Of a stretch of DNA of 18,186 bases, positions 7,801 through 15,046 are shown piece by piece. Under the pieces are notes generated by a model. That model was not told the origin of the DNA, did no database searches, and saw nothing but the letters and a program-made list of their open reading frames with translations. The first letter of the stretch is position 1. Each line of letters begins with the position of its first letter. A program made the position numbers and the translations under genes. The stretch is from Armatimonadetes bacterium UBA5352 (GTDB taxonomy: Bacteria; Armatimonadota; Zipacnadia; Zipacnadales; UBA5352): contig DHPY01000100.1 of NCBI GenBank assembly GCA_002411015.1, positions 4,153 to 22,338 of the forward strand, written 5' to 3'.

Positions 7801-9615
7801 GCCGCGGCTGTCGGTCAGTTCGTCCATCTTCTTGAGCGCCTCGACGCGCTTGAGCGCACTCTCGCTCAGCGTGGTGTCGGCGAGGAACTTGTGCAGCATG
7901 TTCACGAGCATCCGGTTCTGGCTGACCAGGTTGTCCATCTGCAGGCGCTCGGGTGTATCGAGCGGCGTGTCGACAAACTGGCGCGCGTCGTTCACGGTGG
8001 TGAAGGTGAACGCCGGGCGGCCGCCGCGGATGGCCATCTCGTGGTCGAAAGCGATCTTGCCTGGGAAGAAGGTGTGCCACTCGCGGCCCTTGACCGGGTT
8101 CACGCCGTCAACGAAGAATGGCGCCAGGATGTCGGCTGGGTCCTCGGCCTGCTCGAGGCCCTGGACGAGCCCGAGGTCGGTCGCGATGTCACCTGCGTAG
8201 TTCGTGAGCTGCTTGCCCAGCGGTGAGTAGAAGCGCAGCAGGTGAGCCTGCGCGTAGTACCAGCCGACCTGGAACGCGCCGAGGCTCGGGGTGTGGGTGC
8301 TCAGGTCGAGTCCGACGAACATGTGAATCTTGTCGAACTGGTCAAGGGCTTCCCAGATCACCATCTCGTTCTGCTTGCGCTCGATGTCGTTTTGAAGCCT
8401 CGCGACCCGCAGGACGGCGGCGTCAGCATCAAGCTCGAGCTGACCGACGATGATGCGGCTGGCAAGCTCCTCCTGCCGCTCGAGCTGTGCGGGTGAGAGG
8501 CCGGCGCGACTGCCCGCCAGCTCACGCTGCCGCTCCTGCATCTTGGTGATCTCGTCGCGGGTGCTCTCGAGGGCTTTGTTGAGCTGCTCGAGCTCGCGCC
8601 CAAGCTCGTCATAGCGGTCGCGGCGCTCGCGGCTCTTCCGCGGCTCCCGGCCCCACAGGTTCACGAACTCGCGCGAGCCAGAGAGGGCCTCGAAGTGGCC
8701 GCTGCACGCGAGGAAGACGATGCTGCGCTTCGGCCGGTACTGCTCCTGGCTAAAGATATCGGCAAGCTCGAGCAGTGTGGCGAGCGAGACCGCGTTCTCC
8801 GCACCGGGGGCCAGCGTCGGCACTACTGAGATGGAGTCGTAGTAGGCCTCGAGGATGATCGCTTCCTTGGACAGTTGAGGGTCGCTGCCGGGGAGGATGC
8901 CGATGATGTTGCGGTTGACTTTGTCCTCCCAGTCGATGTCGGCCTTGACGGTCGCCTCTGTCCCTGTCCCGGCGAGCGCCTTGAGCGCCTCAGCATCGGC
9001 CTTGTTCAGCCAGAAGCGCGGCACATCCACCGGAACGCGCAGCCACTTCACCTCAGCCTCGCCGCGCGAGGTGTGGTCAGGCTCGATGAAGACGACGGCC
9101 GCGGCATCCAGCAGCGGGACGTTGAGCCATCCCTGGCCGCTGTTGAAGTCCATCAACACGATGGCGTTCTTGACGTCCTGGCCATTGAAGTCGGAGAGCT
9201 TGCCTTCGCCGACGTAGATGATGGGGCCGGTCAGGCCGTCTGCGGGAACCGCGGTGGTTCGGGCATGGTTGGGCCACAGCCCGTGTATCTGGTAGCTCTG
9301 CCCGCCCACCTCCAGCGACGCGCTCTTCTCAAGCGGCGTCGGCAGGTCGAACTCCTGCACGAAGGTCTGCATCCCAAGCGCCTCAAAGGCGTCGAGGACC
9401 ATATCCGCTGCCTGCTCATTGCCCGGGTAGCCGGACATGCGGGTGCCCAGAGCGGTCATCTGCTCGATGCGCGACTGCAGGCGCTCGGGGGAGATCTGGT
9501 TGGCGAGTTCGGTCACCTCAACCGCGAACGCCGGCACGGCGATCATGCAGGCGATGGTGGCTGCAGCGATCGCGAACAGCCCGCGGTGCGAGAGACTGTG
9601 CATGAAGCGGATCAT
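4822..9615 (-). CDS. M28 peptidase-like (degenerate active site) / FtsX-MacB permease fusion, 1597 aa
   Basis: This is a very large envelope protein. Residues 1-31 form a Sec-type signal or anchor (hydrophobic core 12-29, AFA at 29-31). An M28-like lobe with a PA-like insert (about 120-200) follows, covering about 32-570 and including LPGSDP (241-246), YYDS (258-261), SGSREF (312-317) and DTPLDT (549-554). A charged coiled-coil is inserted at about 325-425. After a further periplasmic region come three membrane segments (about 898-916, 925-945, 955-976). A MacB/FtsX module comprises a helix at 1022-1042, an extracytoplasmic domain at about 1045-1315 and three helices at 1318-1425, with the FtsX signature YERTREIGIYSSLGL at 1341-1355. 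A soluble tail of about 170 aa ends it. M28 zinc ligands are mostly replaced (His to Tyr258, the Glu-Glu pair to His307-Phe308, the last His to Asp549), so peptidase activity is doubtful. Start: GGAGG 10 nt before 9615. No ABC ATPase gene is in the window. Confidence 0.85.
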   Translation of the reverse strand: MIRFMHSLSHRGLFAIAAATIACMIAVPAFAVEVTELANQISPERLQSRIEQMTALGTRMSGYPGNEQAADMVLDAFEALGMQTFVQEFDLPTPLEKSASLEVGGQSYQIHGLWPNHARTTAVPADGLTGPIIYVGEGKLSDFNGQDVKNAIVLMDFNSGQGWLNVPLLDAAAVVFIEPDHTSRGEAEVKWLRVPVDVPRFWLNKADAEALKALAGTGTEATVKADIDWEDKVNRNIIGILPGSDPQLSKEAIILEAYYDSISVVPTLAPGAENAVSLATLLELADIFSQEQYRPKRSIVFLACSGHFEALSGSREFVNLWGREPRKSRERRDRYDELGRELEQLNKALESTRDEITKMQERQRELAGSRAGLSPAQLERQEELASRIIVGQLELDADAAVLRVARLQNDIERKQNEMVIWEALDQFDKIHMFVGLDLSTHTPSLGAFQVGWYYAQAHLLRFYSPLGKQLTNYAGDIATDLGLVQGLEQAEDPADILAPFFVDGVNPVKGREWHTFFPGKIAFDHEMAIRGGRPAFTFTTVNDARQFVDTPLDTPERLQMDNLVSQNRMLVNMLHKFLADTTLSESALKRVEALKKMDELTDSRGTVLEFRRRESFVPNTPVPYSMVMVQAQYRKMMGVNTTVWEMANETSEFTLCGEMANQAAILEAFNFDPDSGAIIYAPDRGTDGDKKYPRNVFGRAGLQRPVIVFRCAATDLFDLTDERYFQTLEKVFVYDAEDYSEPISYGYSINEMQALLAAEFPSYVEPCAVIYSDPSLDMQVTMSMGLVGIRMICINATPQVPTGVGFPAATTTRVPMTPLQIANDMHLIDAYRIERLERHGIANARAVELHQTANQSLQLAKEAYEDQQYDEAVAAARHAWGYESRAYPDVQTTAEDVVKGVLFYLAILLPFAFFGERLFVHARTIIGQIIGTVLVFTVVFILLALVHPAFALTTSPPIILLAFIVMALALLVIAIVTQKFNQELKSMKQSKGGVHEADVGRLSVAGAAFGLGIANMRRRKTRTWLTAITLILLTFTVLSFTSVKSFLRSNQIRLSQAPAYQGLMLRDRSWLSLEAPTASIIANELGQKAVVSPRAWYTSSTLDKELMVDIAPAGQPGKTYTVNALLGVSPQETQVMNTAGLLKAGRWVEPGEKNVIILPESITTELGIAPATVGSAQVVLFGSSYTVIGIIDDAKMRDTVDLDGEAMTPVNYSQLRPEIIEELKRQASRRSQLGSSGASSLLQEYTHYGPEKLALIPYATALEMGGTLRSIAMRFDDADTVAETVTQMMKRFALSLYAGVGNSTYLFSSVGMTSASGLETIAIPILIAALIVLNTMLGAVYERTREIGIYSSLGLAPSHIGILFLAEASVFANLGAIVGYLIGQVLAKAIHVFDLNAGVELNYSSMSAVGVTVVVVIVVLLSTIYPSKRASEIASPGIARKWELPEPQGDLLTVRLPFTVTGRDAFGVAAFLEEFFSEYVGYAGGEFLAENVRLEPLGDETADGVAVRLRMWLAPYDLGVSQDFSLAMLPTEDEDIFAIEILLTRLAGDITSWKKTNSLFLSSIRKQFLIWRTVPQGEKLLYADNGEEAIKSARVIA

Positions 9616-9707
9616 GGTGGTACTGCCTCCTCATCCGTCGGAGCAGAACGTGGCCAACGTGGCTGAGGTGGGCGGGGCTTCACCCCGCGCAGGCCCGACC
9701 GGTGTCC

Positions 9708-11804
9708 TCAGCCGAAGTGAACCACGTAGCGACGGCCCATCTCTTCATAGATTGCGCTGAGCCAGCCCCAGACGAGGCCGGCCGTGAAAAAGTGTCCGAT
9801 GACGATCCCGAGAAAGAACGGGATGGTGCGACGGTACATGCCCATGCCGCCGATCCGCAGGATCAGCGACTTGATCAGCCAGACTATAAAGAACGGACCC
9901 CACAGTGGCGAACCGTAGGCCGTAACCATCGCGAAGCCCAGTGGATGCAGAGGGAAGCGCAGGAAGACGCTGCGCAGCAGGATCAGGATGCCCGTGATGA
10001 GAAAGCCGGCGCCTCCGGCGATAGTGCGCGGCCGGTCGGGCTCGACATGGCCCTTGGCGTAGCTCGCCAGGCCCGTGTACTCCTGCACCGCAAGGGTCGT
10101 GCGATAGCCGCCCTGAGTTGTTCCGCCCTCCAGGATGTTTGCGCCGTGGGTGTAGTACGCCTGCAAGTGTATCACATAGGCCCCCACCAGTCCAAGTACC
10201 AGTGCGAGGACCAGCCACCATGTCATCACGCGCTGCTTGATCCGCGCCTCCTCCGCGATCTTGGAGGCCTCGATCTGGTAGGCCATGACGGACTGGAAGT
10301 AGCCGCGCGAGAGGAACATGAGCAGCGAGAAGACCGTCAGGTTCGACCAGCCGCCGTAGCGGTAGTAGATCTCCGAACCGGTGATCGCCACCATCATCTT
10401 CTTGTGCTGGTAGAACGGGAAGAGCCAGACCATCGCCGCTCCCGCCTCGGCCCGGGCCCGCGCGTAGACCAGCGCGAAGAGCAGGAAGAGGCCGAAGTAG
10501 ATCGCGGAGGTCCACAGCGCCATCCCCGCGGCTTTCGCCCAGATGAGCATGAACGCGGTGCTCAGGATGAAGCCGATCACCGCCCAGCGGTAGCTCATCG
10601 GCTCGTCAGAGTCGTCTATCAGCTTCGGGCCCCTGCCGACCTGCCGGAAGACTCGCACGAGGTGCTCGCGAGCCACGAAGACCAGGAAGATCCCGATCGC
10701 CAGGTATGAGCCGAACGACTGCTCCTGCATGAACGGGAAGCCGGCGATGTCGCGGCCTGTAGCCACCTGGAAGACGGTGGCGAACCGCAGCAGGAGGTAG
10801 AAGACCCAGACCGACAGGGTGATGTCGGTAGGAACGAGATAGCCCAGCCCAAAGTTCTCCGGACGCCATGCGATGACCAGTGGCTTGATGGCATCCCATG
10901 GCCGTTCCGTGAAGAGCGCCCCGAGGTCCTCCTGCCGCCCCATGGCCGGGATGGCCGGGTTCCAGGCGTTGAGGATGTTCATGACGTTGAAGATCGCGGC
11001 GAGGGCGAACCCCACCCACATCGCCGGGTTCTTGAACAGGGCCAGCGGGTCTTTGCTGTCCCGGCCACCCGCCAGCTCCATCACGAGATGCACGATTGGG
11101 AAGGTCAGCCGCTCCCGCTCCACCCACTGCCGCCTGAACATCGTCATCAGCGAGAGCATCGAGATAAAGGCCGCCAGCAGAAACAGCGTCCATGCGGCGA
11201 GTGAGACGAGCCAGGGCTGCCACGGGATGGCGGTGAACTGGGCGATGAAGCCCTGCCCGGCCTGTCCGGTCAGGATCGCGTCCGAGCCCTCATACATCTC
11301 GCGGATCGTCTCGCCGGATGACGGCACGATCCAGCTCGGGATGTACTGCTGGAACTGCTCGAAGTTGTTCTCGGGGGTGGCGAAGTAGAACAGTGCGGTG
11401 GCGCTCGGGAAGAGCAGCCGTACGACACCGACGGACGGCATCGTCATGGCGATTGTCAGGAACACGTAGACCATCAACGCGCCGGTGCGGGTGAGGCGCA
11501 GCCACACCGGCAGCTTGCGCAGCAGCGGGAGGAGCAGGATCAGAACGAAGAGGATAGTAATCGCCGGCACGACCGGCACGCTCTCACCAAGCTGCGCCCC
11601 ATGCCCCACGAGGCCTGCCTTGTACATCCAGACCAGGGAGAAGATGAGGAAGAACACAGACAGCACAACGGCGCGCCACGACAGGCCGTAGAGCTCCTCG
11701 CCCTGCTCAGCCCGTGTGCGCGCGTCATCATGAATTGGCTGGTCCACGGCCACCTTGCCACAACCCTGTCGTGTGCCGGCTAACTTGACTCTGTCGAAGG
11801 GCAT
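9708..11804 (-). CDS. DUF6785/DUF6784 family polytopic membrane protein (OPT-transporter-like)
   Basis: This 698-aa integral membrane protein has roughly a dozen hydrophobic helices (for example 44-62, 78-97, 108-125, 199-222, 262-280, 405-425, 430-448, 528-546, 598-612, 634-650, 661-680). I recognise conserved stretches of the DUF6785/DUF6784 family found in Armatimonadota, Planctomycetota and similar genomes: ERLTFPIVHLVMEL (230-243), ARARAEAGAAMVW (448-460), HPLGFAM (620-626), a WLIKSLILRIGG segment (642-653) and YRRTIPFFLGIVIG (657-670). The family resembles oligopeptide (OPT) transporters, but no substrate is established. The N-terminal 43 residues are hydrophilic and cytoplasmic-looking. 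The start at 11804 has GGAG 8 nt upstream. It is the first gene of the minus-strand block, divergent from the zinc-ribbon gene, and lies 92 bp before the M28-FtsX fusion, suggesting a shared envelope function (inference). Confidence 0.8.
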   Translation of the reverse strand: MPFDRVKLAGTRQGCGKVAVDQPIHDDARTRAEQGEELYGLSWRAVVLSVFFLIFSLVWMYKAGLVGHGAQLGESVPVVPAITILFVLILLLPLLRKLPVWLRLTRTGALMVYVFLTIAMTMPSVGVVRLLFPSATALFYFATPENNFEQFQQYIPSWIVPSSGETIREMYEGSDAILTGQAGQGFIAQFTAIPWQPWLVSLAAWTLFLLAAFISMLSLMTMFRRQWVERERLTFPIVHLVMELAGGRDSKDPLALFKNPAMWVGFALAAIFNVMNILNAWNPAIPAMGRQEDLGALFTERPWDAIKPLVIAWRPENFGLGYLVPTDITLSVWVFYLLLRFATVFQVATGRDIAGFPFMQEQSFGSYLAIGIFLVFVAREHLVRVFRQVGRGPKLIDDSDEPMSYRWAVIGFILSTAFMLIWAKAAGMALWTSAIYFGLFLLFALVYARARAEAGAAMVWLFPFYQHKKMMVAITGSEIYYRYGGWSNLTVFSLLMFLSRGYFQSVMAYQIEASKIAEEARIKQRVMTWWLVLALVLGLVGAYVIHLQAYYTHGANILEGGTTQGGYRTTLAVQEYTGLASYAKGHVEPDRPRTIAGGAGFLITGILILLRSVFLRFPLHPLGFAMVTAYGSPLWGPFFIVWLIKSLILRIGGMGMYRRTIPFFLGIVIGHFFTAGLVWGWLSAIYEEMGRRYVVHFG

Positions 11805-11814
11805 CTGCTATTCT
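11785..11814 (+). promoter_or_regulatory. Candidate extended -10 promoter for the zinc-ribbon/MPE/ADP-ribosylglycohydrolase unit
   Basis: TTGACT (11785-11790, 5 of 6) is separated by 18 nt from TATTCT (11809-11814, 4 of 6), with an extended TGC immediately before the -10 box. It faces the plus-strand genes but lies over the first codons and ribosome-binding site of the divergent DUF6785 gene. It would give a leader of about 155-160 nt before the ATG at 11979. Good pattern match, not verified. Confidence 0.4.
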
Positions 11815-11888
11815 CCAACCGTCTTCAGGGCACCTCCGCCGCCTCAGAAATTCCGCCGATATTCCGGGACCGGCCCTCAAAACTACCT

Positions 11889-11917
11889 CATATAGCCTCG
11901 GAAGCGGCGACTGTCGC
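11889..11917 (-). promoter_or_regulatory. Weak candidate promoter for the DUF6785 gene
   Basis: On the minus strand GCGACA (11917-11912) and TATATG (11894-11889) are 17 nt apart, each 4 of 6 to consensus. The site would give a leader of about 75 nt for the gene starting at 11804. It is the best minus-strand candidate I found in the divergent intergenic region, but it is weak. Confidence 0.2.
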
Positions 11918-11978
11918 GGCGCGCCCTCGCGTACCGGAGCGCCACCCGGCGCACTCATAGCGATTGGAAGAGCGCGAC

Positions 11979-12788
11979 ATGGCAGTTCAGATCTGCCCGG
12001 AATGCGGTGCCATCTGTCAGGAGAACGACACCCACTGCATGGATTGCGGCTGTGATATTGCCGAGGCCGAACGAGCAATCGCGCGGCGCGCCATCGAGGA
12101 ACGCGGCGGCGGCCCGATCGTCGGCGATCAGCACACCGTTGAGGGCGCGGCCGCCGGGATGGCCGAGCCGGGCGAGACCTCCGAGAAGGTGCGCCTCCGG
12201 CAGTTCGACCGGCACCTCGCCGAGAAGCTGGTGCGCGAGCGCACCGCCGTCATCGTGACCGCGATCATCGCGCTGATCTTCGGCGCGACCGTGACTATGT
12301 TGGGCCTGCGCACGCTCCGCGACTCGCATGACGACGGCGCCCTCGCGGCGCTCAAGCAGATGAGCTACGGCGACCTGCGCACCCGGGGCCTGGGCGCCTT
12401 CGCGGATGAGACCTTCGTCGCGGCGCTGATGATCCTGCTCGGGCTTGCGGGGCTGATGTGTGCAGCGGGCCAGATCCATCGCGTCATGCTTGCCCACCAG
12501 GCCGTGACGCAGGTCCGCCAGGGAGAGCGCCCGGTCGTCGTCGGGATCAGCCAGCTCACATGGATCGGGCTGCTCATCGCTTCGTTCATCTGCTTCCCGC
12601 TCGGAATCATCCTCGGCATCATCCTCATGCTGTCGAAGGATGCTCCAACACACGCCCTGGGGCTGCAGATGCTCAAGAGCGCGATCCTGGCCGTAGTCGT
12701 GATCGGCGGCCACCTGATCTGGAACGCGATCGCCGATTTCGCGTCCCGCGAGGCACCCGCGCCCTCCACTTCGACCAACTCGGGGTAG
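11979..12788 (+). CDS. Zinc-ribbon-containing integral membrane protein, function unknown
   Basis: This is a 269-aa protein. The N-terminal zinc ribbon is CPEC (Cys6, Cys9) paired with CMDC (Cys20, Cys23), plus extra Cys13 and Cys25. An Ala/Glu/Arg-rich linker (about 26-85) leads to four predicted membrane helices (about 90-110, 147-163, 194-217, 233-250) and a short Ser/Thr/Pro tail. The layout of zinc ribbon, linker and membrane helices is common among uncharacterised bacterial membrane proteins, and I do not recognise a specific family. The start at 11979 is preferred over a TTG at 11964, since GGAAG lies 8 nt upstream and the zinc-ribbon Cys motif begins within a few residues. It is the first gene of the plus-strand unit, divergent from the DUF6785 gene. 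Confidence 0.75.
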   Translation: MAVQICPECGAICQENDTHCMDCGCDIAEAERAIARRAIEERGGGPIVGDQHTVEGAAAGMAEPGETSEKVRLRQFDRHLAEKLVRERTAVIVTAIIALIFGATVTMLGLRTLRDSHDDGALAALKQMSYGDLRTRGLGAFADETFVAALMILLGLAGLMCAAGQIHRVMLAHQAVTQVRQGERPVVVGISQLTWIGLLIASFICFPLGIILGIILMLSKDAPTHALGLQMLKSAILAVVVIGGHLIWNAIADFASREAPAPSTSTNSG

Positions 12789-12790
12789 CG

Positions 12791-12847
12791 CCGGGTGTAG
12801 GCTTGCGGTGAAACTCCCGGCCAGGTGCGACCGTCTAAGACACCCGG
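12791..12847 (+). other. Inverted repeat overlapping the metallophosphoesterase ribosome-binding site
   Basis: CCGGGTGT (12791-12798) and ACACCCGG (12840-12847) are perfect 8-bp complements. The second arm covers the first bases of the GGAGG ribosome-binding site (12846-12850). The first arm can alternatively pair with CCCGG at 12816-12820. This could be a translational on/off structure between the zinc-ribbon and phosphoesterase genes, or chance in GC-rich DNA. Confidence 0.3.
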
Positions 12848-12860
12848 AGGTGCGTTAGCT

Positions 12861-13640
12861 ATGCCGGTGACACGATCCGCCAGAGTCGTCGCCAGTCTGC
12901 TACTCCCCATACTGCTGCTTGCCCTGATCGCCACCACACAGGCGCCGGCGGAGGATTTCTGGTTCGCCGCGATCTCAGATACCCACATGCGCGACGAGGT
13001 CGCCTGTGAGATCGTCGGCGAGGCGGTGGCCTCTATGAATGCTGACCCGCGCATCGCCCTCAGCCTCTGGCTCGGGGACATCACCGACCGCTCAACCGAG
13101 CCGGAGTTCATCCTCTCGAAGCAGGTGCTGACCGGCCTGCAGCGGCCCTGGCACCCCGTGCGCGGCAACCACGACCTGAAGGACGGGCTCTTCGAGCAGT
13201 ACTTCGGGCCGCAGAACCGCCGCGTGGAGCATGAGGGCTGGGTCTTCCTGCTGATTGACACGAACGGGCCGAAGGAGACGCTCATCAGCCCGGGGACGAT
13301 GGCGTGGCTGCGAGCGCAGGTGGCCACGATCGCGCCGGACACGCCCGTGGTGCTGGCGGCGCATCATCCGCTTCTCCTCGGAGGGCTGATCCCCCTTGCT
13401 GGCGCGCCGGAGATCCTCGCGCTCTTCGACGGGCACAACCTCAAGGCGGTCCTCGCGGGGCATCTGCACGCGAACATGGAGCATGTGCGGCAGAATACGC
13501 TCTTTACCGTGAACGCCTGCTGCGCCACCACCCGGGCGAACATCGACCACGACTCGCGCCGGGGCTACCGGCTCTTCCACTGCAGGGACGGCGCGCTCAC
13601 GACCGAGTTCGTGACGGTGCGCGAGATCCCGGAGGGGTAG
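12861..13640 (+). CDS. Exported calcineurin-like metallophosphoesterase
   Basis: This 259-aa protein has an N-terminal Sec signal peptide (basic residues, hydrophobic core about 10-25, probable cleavage after APA at residue 30). It carries the complete metallophosphoesterase signature: D-x-H (Asp40, His42), GD (Gly72-Asp73), GNHD (102-105), AHH (His168, His169) and GHLH (200-203). A dinuclear metal site and hydrolysis of a phosphomonoester or phosphodiester outside the cytoplasm are expected. The substrate is not evident; 3',5'-cyclic-nucleotide-type or nucleotide phosphatases share this layout. The start at 12861 is supported by GGAGG 10 nt upstream and by the signal peptide beginning there; a longer in-frame extension to 12825 has no signal-like character. 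It lies 72 bp after the zinc-ribbon gene and 81 bp before the ADP-ribosylglycohydrolase-like gene, same strand. Confidence 0.9.
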   Translation: MPVTRSARVVASLLLPILLLALIATTQAPAEDFWFAAISDTHMRDEVACEIVGEAVASMNADPRIALSLWLGDITDRSTEPEFILSKQVLTGLQRPWHPVRGNHDLKDGLFEQYFGPQNRRVEHEGWVFLLIDTNGPKETLISPGTMAWLRAQVATIAPDTPVVLAAHHPLLLGGLIPLAGAPEILALFDGHNLKAVLAGHLHANMEHVRQNTLFTVNACCATTRANIDHDSRRGYRLFHCRDGALTTEFVTVREIPEG

Positions 13641-13721
13641 CCCCGCGGCAGGTGCTCCCGCGCGCCGGGGCGAAGATGGCCTCGATTGCCTGGTGAATGC
13701 CGCAGTGGGAGGCATCGGACG

Positions 13722-15038
13722 ATGCTCAGCGCAAAGACGCTCCTCACCCTCGCGCGAGATGAGATCACGCAGCTTCGCGAGGAGGGCTGCGAGACCGGGG
13801 TGCTCGAGGAGCTGCTGGCGACCTGTGAGGGCGCGCCGCCGGACGCCGTGCGGGACCGCCTCGGCGACTTCTTCGAGATCTCCCTGCGTCTTCGCCCCAC
13901 CCACGACTTCCCCTACCGCGAGCCCTCCGAGCTTGACGCGATTCGCGCCGCGAGGCCACGCGATGCTGAGCGATGGGACTGCCACAGCCTCACCGAGGAG
14001 TGGCTGAGCGACCGCCTCACCGGCGCGTGGCTCGGCCGCTGCATAGGCTGCATGATCGGCAAGCCGGTCGAGGGCCAGCGTCGCGGGGCCATCGAGCGGA
14101 TCCTCCGCGCCGCCGGCGCCTACCCGCTGGATGGCTACTTCCCCGTGCTGGAGGCGGCGCCCGAGGGTGTCGCGTATAAGTCCGCCTCGGATGAGTGCCT
14201 CGGGCCGAACATCACCCGCGGCGTGCGCGATGATGACACCGACTACAGCGTGCTCGGGCTGATGCTCGCGGAGGAGTCAGCCGGCGACCCGACCTCCGAG
14301 GGCGTCGTGAGCGCCTGGCTCTCGCGCCTCCCCTACCTGCGCACTTACACCGCCGAGCGCGCCGCGATGCGCAACTTCGTCTGCGACGTCATGCCTCCCC
14401 TGTCTGCGCGCTGGATGAACCCCTACCGGGAGTGGATCGGCGCGCAGATCCGTGCGGATGGCCTCGCCTACTGCGCGGCCGGGCGGCCGGAGCTTGCCGC
14501 GACGTGGTGCTTCCGCGACGCGGCCGTCTCCCACACGAAGAACGGCATCTACGGCGAGATGCTCTTCGGCGCGATGATCGCGGCTGCGCTGGGGGCGGAG
14601 GACCTGGAGGCCTGCATCTGGCGCGGGCTGGCCGAGATCCCCGAGGAGAGCCGGTTGGCGGAGGCGGTGCGCGACTGCATCGGCTGGTGCGCCGAGGATG
14701 TGACCTGGGAGGAGACCTGGGAGCGGATCATGGCGGGCTACGGCGGCTACCATGCCGTGCACACGATCAACAACGCGCTCCTGTGCGTGATGGCGCTGCT
14801 GCACGGCAAGGGCGACCTGCGGCGCTCCATCGCGATCGCGGTAATGGGCGGCCTCGACACCGACTGCAACGGCGCGACTGTCGGCTCGGTGATGGGGGCG
14901 CTCCTCGGCGTGGACGGCGTGCCGGAGGACCTCTCAGCGCCGCTGAACGACACGCTGGAGACGGCGCTGTCAGGCGTGACGCAACTTCGCATCAGCGACC
15001 TCGTGGAGCGATCGCTGCGGGTGGCGATGATAGCATAG
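13722..15038 (+). CDS. ADP-ribosylglycohydrolase (DraG/ARH-fold) family protein
   Basis: This 438-aa cytoplasmic protein is of the ADP-ribosylglycohydrolase family. The catalytic domain begins near 97 with DRLTGAWLGRCIGCMIGKP (97-115). Metal-binding acidic residues lie in VRDDDTDY (168-175), SHTKNGIYGEMLFGAM (270-285) follows, and the second metal site is GGLDTDCNGATVGS (376-389). These match the two-metal centre of DraG-like hydrolases, which remove ADP-ribose from proteins or small molecules. Many bacterial members have unknown substrates. An N-terminal helical extension of about 95 aa precedes the domain. The start at 13722 has GGGAGG 9 nt upstream; an in-frame TTG at 13686 has no such site. 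It is the last gene of the plus-strand unit and ends 8 nt before a composite hairpin repeat that could terminate transcription. Confidence 0.9.
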   Translation: MLSAKTLLTLARDEITQLREEGCETGVLEELLATCEGAPPDAVRDRLGDFFEISLRLRPTHDFPYREPSELDAIRAARPRDAERWDCHSLTEEWLSDRLTGAWLGRCIGCMIGKPVEGQRRGAIERILRAAGAYPLDGYFPVLEAAPEGVAYKSASDECLGPNITRGVRDDDTDYSVLGLMLAEESAGDPTSEGVVSAWLSRLPYLRTYTAERAAMRNFVCDVMPPLSARWMNPYREWIGAQIRADGLAYCAAGRPELAATWCFRDAAVSHTKNGIYGEMLFGAMIAAALGAEDLEACIWRGLAEIPEESRLAEAVRDCIGWCAEDVTWEETWERIMAGYGGYHAVHTINNALLCVMALLHGKGDLRRSIAIAVMGGLDTDCNGATVGSVMGALLGVDGVPEDLSAPLNDTLETALSGVTQLRISDLVERSLRVAMIA

Positions 15039-15046
15039 AGCCGGGT

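Noticed and set aside
6631..8226. A 531-codon plus-strand open frame opposite the M28-FtsX fusion gene
   Set aside because: The translation is low-complexity, rich in Val/Arg/Asp/His/Leu, with no motif; the opposite strand has clear membrane and FtsX features over the same DNA.
9672..9688. A GCGGGG/CCCCGC hairpin after the DUF6785 gene as a terminator
   Set aside because: Only a 6-bp stem and no T-rich tail on the minus strand; too weak to call in DNA this GC-rich.
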